DNA from: Aquibacillus albus
GTDB taxonomy: Bacteria > Bacillota > Bacilli > Bacillales > Amphibacillaceae
Reading direction: 5' to 3'
Assembly: GCF_016908325.1 (NCBI RefSeq)
Contig: NZ_JAFBDR010000009.1
Location: forward strand, 105,397 to 169,396
DNA: 64,000 bases
The translations under genes were made by a program, and so were the position numbers. Below are positions 58,901 to 64,000 of the stretch, in pieces. The first letter of the stretch is position 1; the number at the start of each line of letters is the position of its first letter. Below the pieces are notes generated by a model. That model was given only the letters and a program-made list of their open reading frames with translations. It did not search any database and had not been told where the DNA came from.

Positions 58901-61900
58901 AATTTTAATAGATAATGTAGCTGATCCATTGAAGGCCGTTGAAGATAGTAGTCAACAATCTAAGAAAGTAATAGATAATAGATGGAAAGAATTTGATATC
59001 CTGCCATATGAAATATCTAAAGTAATTATTGATATTCTTATGTTTAGTAATGGGGTAGACTCTAGTTTAATAAATAAGATTTTTACGAACTATCTAAAAA
59101 CAAATAATCAAATTCGAATACAAGATCAGATGAAGGCTGTTCGAGCTGGATTTCGTTTAAGTCATCTCTCTGAGATAAGAGATGAACTTGAAAACACAAT
59201 ATATGAAATAGTATCTGCTTCTTCTTCTGAAGATACAGAAACAAGAGCGGACTGGTACGTTCAACTTTCACGTGCTGTTCTTCCCGTGAACCGTGATGAT
59301 GCAGCCGCATATTTTGATTATGCAGTTGAATCAATATCAAAATTTGGAGATGAAATCGTACAAAGATGGGAAGCTATTGCAGCCTTAGGAAAACGTAGTG
59401 CAAAAGAAGAAAATGAATCTTCAGAATTGGCCTATCGTTTTATTCGCTGTGCTGAATTAATCGGTGATAATGTAGCTCGAGAAAAGTACTTTGACAGAAA
59501 TGAAGCAATTAGAATATGTGTCAGACTATCCCCCACTTCTGCACTCGCATCATTAAGTAGATGGCGTGATCGGGATGTTGGATGGTTTGATAGTCAATTG
59601 CCAGAATTAGCTAAGGAAATAGTAGAATCAGATCATATTCAACCAACTGTAGCTTGGTCTTTGTCTGCATTTCTAAAAGAATATGAAATTGCTGATTTTG
59701 CATCAATTTGTATAGAGAAGGAACAATCCGAAAAAGTTCGACAGCACATTTTGAATAAAGCAATTCGGGATATTAGATTAAGTGATACACAAAAAGGCAG
59801 CTATAAGGAACTAAATAGAATTGCTACTGATTATAATTTGAACAATATTGAGTTAGATGAAATAAAAGCTTACTATGCTAATAATCATGATGAAACTTCT
59901 GAATCTACATCTAAAGAGAACTCTTTACCTGAATATGCTAAGGATTTAGAGGATATAAATTGGGAACAATTATTTCTAAACTTGGATTTAACATCAAATA
60001 ATGGAATTAAACTGGCATTAAAACGTTTTGATGGAATAGAAGATAAATTCTTCCATCGTAAAACATTTTGGCAAGAGATGTTCTATCGAATTAGAGAAAA
60101 TGAAATACAAACATTCTTGGAAAACCTTATAAATGTAGAACAAATCAGTTTATATGGCTTAGAAGATGTATTTTCTTATATGCCAAAAAATTGGCTAAAA
60201 AAAGTTAGTATACAACGTAATATAAACAAACTCCTCAAGCAGATTGCACGACGATTTTCAGTTGAACTTTCCAATAAGTACGTATTAGAACACTTTTTAA
60301 AAAATGTTCAATTAGAAAATTATGACATTAATTCAATTTACGAAGGTATTATTGAAGGACTAGCGAATAACAGTGACCTTGCTGATGCAGAAACATTTTT
60401 TGGATTCGTACAAATTACATCAAGCTTAATTTCTCCGAGTAATGCAACGGAATTACTTGATTTTGGATTAAATAGGTTTGAAATTCACATAGATGATGAT
60501 TATGCGGATGGACTGTGGTTAAATTGGCTAAAACCACCTCAAGAGATAAGTGAGGCATTTGCTGGTTTTGTTTGGTCTGCTCTTGGTTCACCTAAATCAA
60601 CGATACGTTGGCAAGCGGTACATTGTGTACGGAGGCTAGCTGAATCTAATTGTAAAAATGAGATAGATGCTTTGATTACCTGGATGGAGAATGATGATGT
60701 TGGTGCTTTTGGAAGTAATAAATTACCTTTTTATAAATTACATGCCCGTTTGTATCTATTAATTGGATTGGCTCGGGTCTCTATTGATTTTCCGCAGTTG
60801 TTAAAGGATCGTAGGGCTACTTTTTTAAAAATCGCAATAGATTCATTTACGCATGTACTTATTCAAAAATACTCTGCAGAAATTGCACTTAATATTGAGA
60901 AGCTTTTTCCAAGCACTAATAGCAAAGAAGTTATCAGTCAACTTCAAATGATTGGGAAAAGTCAATTACCAGTCAAAACAATTGATAAGAGTGAACAGAA
61001 AATTGGAAGTTCTTACAGTGATGAAGAAAATGATACAGATCCAAAATTTTATCACGGTTATGATCTTGACCGTTATTGGTTTGAACCTTTAGGTGAGGTA
61101 TTTGGAATTACTGGTCAATTGGTTGAAAAGCTTGCGACAGAAGTAATAATTAATGAATGGAATATAGACAGTGATGGAGGGTATCAAAGTGATCCCCGCC
61201 AAAGTCAATGGCGATCTAATAGGAATGAACAAGAAATTATGCATAGTCATGGGAGTTATCCTAGAACTGATAGTTATAGTTTTTACCTATCCTACCATTC
61301 AATGTTTGTTGTTGCAGCAAAGCTTCTAAAGGACAAGCATATTGTCCAATCAAAAGATTGGCAAGAGGATCCTTGGAATGAATGGATTAATGATCATTTA
61401 TTAACACGTAATGATGGACAATGGTTAGCAGATCGTCGTGATCCAACACCTCTTAAAGAAAAAGATTGGTCAAAAATTAATAAAGAAAATTGGAATACTG
61501 ACATATCTTCTGGGGATTTTTTGGATGGTCTAATATGTGAGCATTTAGGAGATAAGTGGTTGAATATTTTTGGTTCATGGACAGAGGGGAATAATGATTG
61601 CGAGGAGAGCTTCCTTGTTTCCAGTGCACTAGTCTCTCCTCAGGGGGCTCAATCATTGTTAAATGCGTTAACATCATGTTCGGATCCACATGATTTTAAA
61701 TTACCAGATTATCAAGAGGGTCGCATGGAATTAAATTTAGAACCATTTAACCTTAGAGGCTGGGTATGGAGTGAGTATATACCTAAGAGAATTGATGAAT
61801 TTGATCCACATGCTGCTAAAATAGATTATCCACCTTATCAAATTGGTGAATCAATTATTAAAAAGATGGGCTTATCAGTCGATTCGGATCTTCGAAAATG

Positions 61901-62207
61901 GTTGTTACCAAATACAAATACCGAATCAATAATTTGCAGAATATGGAGCACAAATAACAATGAACCAGATGATGAACCTTTTAGGAAAGGTAATCGATTA
62001 AGTGCATCAATAACCTTTCTAAAAAAACTATGTACGATAATGAAATGTGAGCTTATAATCGAGGTTCAAATCAGACACCGTTATAAGCGAAATGCATATT
62101 TAGGGAGGGATGAAGAGCGTGAATACAAACCACCATTTAACAAAATATATATCCTCTCAGCAGACGGAAGGCTTAGAGATGAAGAATCGTATTATGAAAT
62201 TAGGTAA
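55929..62207 (+). CDS. Giant nuclease-STAND NTPase, Avs-like
   Basis: 2092 residues. N-terminal domain (1-230) resembles a Cap4/DUF4297-type nuclease: E40 in CVIIEGS, D54 in YVIDVAEY and Q73-x-K75 in YYQLKHTT give a PD-(D/E)xK-like set. A NACHT/STAND-like NTPase core follows: Walker A AAGGVGKSVISRQI (276-289) and Walker B LTILIDAADNAE (from about 375; D380, D383), with CRTERINLLEPS and RLTGGNPR downstream. Residues about 480-2090 are long helical repeat-like sequence, the sensor region in related proteins. AAAAGGAG precedes the start by 13 bases. Architecture fits AVAST (Avs) anti-phage sensors, which bind phage proteins and trigger DNA degradation; assignment is by architecture, not by sequence search. 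Confidence 0.75.
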   Translation: MENELVRYSRAGDTFHYRWAARRCLRMLHPKALLRCVIIEGSNEKKMAGEYVIDVAEYSGISDEDLQKIDYYQLKHTTVRKELPFNLSDLEDTIEGFAKRFIAYCDTKNESEDAPNITFTIVTNRPIAHSFKDNIQKIINGDVVKKRFSNTIEKYTTLKGEKLKEFCACLLFMDGEGDYNAQKYDLHLEISQILAGTVDNPQIDSITTLVQEKVLPDSDGRIMREDIFKRFGVTSDRDLFPSPPEYEKLENTILRKQHNEIIELILTNSNPTIIHAAGGVGKSVISRQIIRSLPSGSFGIVYDCFGGGRYRNRSEPRHRYRDSLVQIVNELAAHGLCEPLIALSNALEDEILRQFLSRLDVAVEALKKENENAVLTILIDAADNAEMAAREYGHSCFAHELLRESLPEGCKLAMLCRTERINLLEPSSFVNQIELKPFSQEESLFYLKSVFPESTQEDGTEFHRLTGGNPRVQSNVLNRGFKNITEVLNSLGPVGTTVEEQIELQLDNAISIIKEKLSSNYQSQIDAICLGLANLPPFIPLRVLAKAAEVNEATVRSFISELGHPLWLTDNSVQFRDEPTETWFRKRFSAKKEQILSYITQLKPMAYEYTYVAEVLPSLLLQAEQYSELIELTVSDKYLPEDNPIDRRNVRVYRLQFAFKAALKLGRYEDSIKLALLAGEETAGDKRQLKLIKENIDLLAPLQSEQRIQELAFRRMISGAWDGSQNVYSAAMLSSVNEFKGEARGYLRAGINWLHLYFQERKNQEGFHHNKIEDEDLVELAFAHLNLFGVTKTVEFLLNWQPKEVTFRITQILIRRIIDLGNFDAIYEMLRIVPKNPYFVVAVVHELLEVGKLPEKDTIERCLDLLTFSRTRMDKPAHSYNNDILSAIVSFAEVCAVNKLSQRKILRVLRYYFPKRAPRIITSNFQERERDPFLRAVALKSVLTENLNLNLDEVIPEEFSKKENKYRYEHDIQEFKQIMKGLLPWYFARIQILIDNVADPLKAVEDSSQQSKKVIDNRWKEFDILPYEISKVIIDILMFSNGVDSSLINKIFTNYLKTNNQIRIQDQMKAVRAGFRLSHLSEIRDELENTIYEIVSASSSEDTETRADWYVQLSRAVLPVNRDDAAAYFDYAVESISKFGDEIVQRWEAIAALGKRSAKEENESSELAYRFIRCAELIGDNVAREKYFDRNEAIRICVRLSPTSALASLSRWRDRDVGWFDSQLPELAKEIVESDHIQPTVAWSLSAFLKEYEIADFASICIEKEQSEKVRQHILNKAIRDIRLSDTQKGSYKELNRIATDYNLNNIELDEIKAYYANNHDETSESTSKENSLPEYAKDLEDINWEQLFLNLDLTSNNGIKLALKRFDGIEDKFFHRKTFWQEMFYRIRENEIQTFLENLINVEQISLYGLEDVFSYMPKNWLKKVSIQRNINKLLKQIARRFSVELSNKYVLEHFLKNVQLENYDINSIYEGIIEGLANNSDLADAETFFGFVQITSSLISPSNATELLDFGLNRFEIHIDDDYADGLWLNWLKPPQEISEAFAGFVWSALGSPKSTIRWQAVHCVRRLAESNCKNEIDALITWMENDDVGAFGSNKLPFYKLHARLYLLIGLARVSIDFPQLLKDRRATFLKIAIDSFTHVLIQKYSAEIALNIEKLFPSTNSKEVISQLQMIGKSQLPVKTIDKSEQKIGSSYSDEENDTDPKFYHGYDLDRYWFEPLGEVFGITGQLVEKLATEVIINEWNIDSDGGYQSDPRQSQWRSNRNEQEIMHSHGSYPRTDSYSFYLSYHSMFVVAAKLLKDKHIVQSKDWQEDPWNEWINDHLLTRNDGQWLADRRDPTPLKEKDWSKINKENWNTDISSGDFLDGLICEHLGDKWLNIFGSWTEGNNDCEESFLVSSALVSPQGAQSLLNALTSCSDPHDFKLPDYQEGRMELNLEPFNLRGWVWSEYIPKRIDEFDPHAAKIDYPPYQIGESIIKKMGLSVDSDLRKWLLPNTNTESIICRIWSTNNNEPDDEPFRKGNRLSASITFLKKLCTIMKCELIIEVQIRHRYKRNAYLGRDEEREYKPPFNKIYILSADGRLRDEESYYEIR

Positions 62208-62853
62208 AGCACTCGTAAAAGAACTTAATTTAGATCCAGGTGTCGATACGTTGGGGCGATGGATGGCTCACTATATTGCTGAACAAATAGAAATTGCTGA
62301 ACAAGCAGATGTTTCTTCCAGAGCTGATGCAGAACAAAAATGTTTTGAAACAATTCTAAAGCTTTGGGATCATAGATCTTCAATGCCTAATGGAAAGCGT
62401 GCCTTTGAAAGTTTTGAACCTATTTTTAATGTGTTAGAAAAATTAGATCCAGAAAATAAACAACCCTATTATTTTATTAATAGAAATGAAAAATCACTGA
62501 TGCCAAAAAATTTGAATGCAATTGAGAAGGATTTAAACCAATGGCTAGATGTAGCAGAAGGAATAGATCAAGTCGCAAGGGTTTGGTTAGAATATGTGTT
62601 TGAACAAGCTACATTATGTGCAACAGACGAAAAAACCAAAGAGTGGTTGAAAAATTCTATTGTTTTACAAGAGACTTATGAACTTTCTATCATCTCTAAC
62701 TTATTGGCGGCTGACGATATTTGGGATGAAAATAAGAGTGATAAACAAAGAAGGTGTGATAAATTAAATTCTAGGATTAAACAATTGGAAGCTTTTAATG
62801 AGTTTAATCAAAATCTACTTTCGATTTATAGAAAGGAACTTGAAGAGATTTAA
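62179..62853 (+). CDS. Small partner gene overlapping the STAND gene
   Basis: 224 residues from ATG 62179, eight bases after GGAAGG; a start at 62110 would extend the overlap and has no good site. Mainly helical and acidic: MAHYIAEQIEIAEQADVSSRAD, then FETILKLWDHRSSMPNGKRAFESFEPIF, and a C-terminal coiled-coil-like KLNSRIKQLEAFNEFNQNLL. Overlap by 29 bases with the giant gene implies translational coupling and a shared job. Two-gene layouts of a STAND nuclease with a small protein have been reported for AVAST type III; match not tested. Confidence 0.68.
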   Translation: MKNRIMKLGKALVKELNLDPGVDTLGRWMAHYIAEQIEIAEQADVSSRADAEQKCFETILKLWDHRSSMPNGKRAFESFEPIFNVLEKLDPENKQPYYFINRNEKSLMPKNLNAIEKDLNQWLDVAEGIDQVARVWLEYVFEQATLCATDEKTKEWLKNSIVLQETYELSIISNLLAADDIWDENKSDKQRRCDKLNSRIKQLEAFNEFNQNLLSIYRKELEEI

Positions 62854-62857
62854 TTCG

Positions 62858-62899
62858 TTAAAAATGGCTTAGTAATATAACTGAGCCATTTTTAATTTC
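62858..62899 (+). terminator. Terminator after the STAND operon
   Basis: AAAAATGGCTTAG (62860-62872) and CTGAGCCATTTTT (62881-62893), one G-U pair, then AATTTCTTTTTC. Confidence 0.82.
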
Positions 62900-63117
62900 T
62901 TTTTCAGCTATAGCAGTTTCCTTGCTTAGCTCATCAGATATAGAATTTCTTGTAAATTGTTTATGTGAATCTAAAATTGTTAAGAGTAACATTGTAGATT
63001 TTTAATTGGAAATAACTTATAGAAATCAATAGTGAAGTTTGACCTTGGAAAATCAGTTTAGAAGGTAATTTACATTGTTAAATCAGTGTTTTCCGTGACA
63101 TAATTTAGTTAGAAAAT

Positions 63118-63540
63118 TTATAAACCCATTTTTGTTAATAACCAAAGAAAGCTAAACCAACCTACGCAAATTCCTATCCAGATAATTAATTTGATAACTC
63201 CATTTTTGAGATGTTGTGATAATGTTCCTTCTTGATAATATCCATAAATCCCTAGCCCAAAGAGACTAACAAAAATAATTAACAGAATTACCCCACCAAT
63301 AATACTTTTTTCATTTGTATTATCTGTCGAACCTTGATTAGTAGAAGGATAATGAGAATGGTCATTATAATTATTATCATGGTAATGATACTCCCCGTAG
63401 TTATATCCCCATTCCTCACAATTTGTCCTACAATAGTGTCCACCATTAGAGTCTGTGTTCCCCGGATGCGCCAGAACTACTTTAAATGAGGTTATATAAA
63501 TTAGTATTAATAATAAGACAAAGACCTTTCTCATTGCCAC
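63118..63540 (-). CDS. YHYH-motif membrane/secreted protein
   Basis: 140 residues; GTG at 63540 is five bases after AAGGAG, an ATG two codons later is the alternative. Signal peptide to about residue 24 (VFVLLLILIYITSF...VLA), then a His/Asn/Tyr-rich part with HPGNTDSNGGHYCRTNCEEWG and GEYHYHDNNYNDHSHY, the pattern of YHYH-type proteins, then two C-terminal membrane helices (IIGGVILLIIFVSLFGLGIY and LIIWIGICVGWFSFLWLL). The Cys/His-rich outer part could bind metal. Function unknown; it is often seen in accessory regions of Firmicutes. Confidence 0.68.
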   Translation of the reverse strand: MAMRKVFVLLLILIYITSFKVVLAHPGNTDSNGGHYCRTNCEEWGYNYGEYHYHDNNYNDHSHYPSTNQGSTDNTNEKSIIGGVILLIIFVSLFGLGIYGYYQEGTLSQHLKNGVIKLIIWIGICVGWFSFLWLLTKMGL

Positions 63541-63905
63541 TGTTTCTCCTTGATGTAATGGATATAACTTATTTTATCACATGATTTATAGCAAAAATTA
63601 AGTTAAATAGTACCAATTATATTTATAAATATACATATACTTAATAGAAAATATTTTTTGATGATTGGATTTGGGAAGGTGAAAAGGAAATCTTTGATTT
63701 GAGGAATGTAAAAAAGGAAGAAATGCAGGATGCACCTCTTCCTTGTCAGACATACAAGTTGCTCTAATAACTTTAATTATTATGGGCAGAATGGCTATTG
63801 ATTATTCAAACTTAATCATTATTTGGCGGTGGTCGGGTTGTGTTAAAATATCTAACATCAATATTAAAATAGTTTAGGTACAAGATGATATACTACATAC
63901 GAGCT
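63541..63905. other. Non-coding region with orphan terminator
   Basis: 365 bases, AT-rich and without a gene. On the minus strand AGGAAGA (63743-63737) pairs with TCTTCCT (63722-63716) and TTTTTT follows, a terminator with no intact minus-strand gene upstream of it in the window; its gene may lie beyond the insertion at 63906. Confidence 0.5.
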
Positions 63906-64000
63906 TGTGACCGTCAAGTAAAATTGAACACTTTTTGCTAATTAATTTTGTACAGTTTGTTCCTCAAATATAGATTCGCGGGTCTTCATACGATAGCTTT
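63906..64000 (-). mobile_element. End of an IS21-family insertion sequence
   Basis: The sequence from 63906, TGTGACCGTCAAGTAAAATT, matches the terminal repeat pattern of IS21-type elements. On the minus strand a reading frame enters from the right edge and stops at 63944-63942, coding for SYRMKTRESIFEEQTVQN before the stop, consistent with an IstB C-terminus. Only the 3' end is inside the window, so family and intactness are tentative. Confidence 0.55.
63942..64000 (-). CDS. Possible IstB C-terminal fragment
   Basis: About 18 codons ending at TAA (63944-63942), frame open to the right edge. Peptide ending GSYRMK-like then TRESIFEEQTVQN. IstB is the ATP-binding helper of IS21 transposition; short evidence only. 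Confidence 0.4.
   Translation of the reverse strand, partial: SYRMKTRESIFEEQTVQN

Noticed and set aside
39868..63905. Complete prophage
   Set aside because: No terminase, capsid, portal, tail or lysis genes are present; the content is defence and recombination only.

Overview
The window looks like the chromosome of a low-GC, spore-forming member of the Bacillaceae. Gene order from 1 to about 39 kb follows the Bacillus subtilis med-fabHA-fabF to yjcH segment (yjbA, trpS, opp, yjbC-spx, mecA, coiA, pepF, spxH-yjbI, yjbK, relQ-nadK-rluA type, prpE, a yjbQ type antiporter, fabI, cotO, cotZ, yjcF-yjcG-yjcH). AT-rich intergenic DNA, strong AGGAGG-type ribosome sites, TTG/GTG starts, a Trp T-box, FapR boxes and spore coat genes fit this. 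The species is not identified; an Oceanobacillus/Virgibacillus-like halotolerant relative is a guess.

Layout of the core: the 3' end of med; a FapR-controlled fatty acid pair (fabHA, fabF), with fabI carrying its own FapR box 29 kb away; yjbA and trpS convergent; a five-gene oligopeptide ABC transporter (oppABCDF); the Spx module (yjbC, spx, mecA, coiA, pepF, then divergent spxH and a truncated globin), which links thiol stress, ClpXP/ClpC proteolysis and competence; (p)ppGpp synthetase, NAD kinase and pseudouridine synthase in one operon; PrpE and a RodA/FtsW protein; MgtE and a CPA2 antiporter; spore coat genes (cotO, cotZ, an acidic protein and small unknowns); a lactamase-fold hydrolase, a DUF421 membrane protein, yjcFGH and a LysM/SleB wall hydrolase.

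At 39.8 kb a tRNA-Val(GAC) is followed directly by a tyrosine integrase pointing at it, the usual sign of a tRNA-integrated island. From there to the right edge the DNA is accessory: a HEPN-like protein, a 717-aa protein with eight zinc-finger repeats and an HNH nuclease motif, a strongly structured noncoding stretch, a cluster of TTCGGTTAT repeats, an operon of two large serine recombinases with an excisionase-like protein and three small proteins, a complete type I restriction-modification system (hsdM, hsdS, hsdR), and a 2092-aa protein with an N-terminal Cap4-like nuclease motif, a STAND-type NTPase core and a very long C-terminal region, followed by an overlapping small gene. The last pair resembles the AVAST (Avs) anti-phage systems. 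A YHYH-type membrane protein and the end of an apparent IS21-family element close the window. The right attachment site of the island was not seen, so the island probably runs past the edge.

The most interesting region is 41.5-63 kb: a composite island with two integration systems (tyrosine and serine) carrying restriction, a large STAND sensor-nuclease and an unusual zinc-repeat HNH protein next to a candidate structured RNA.
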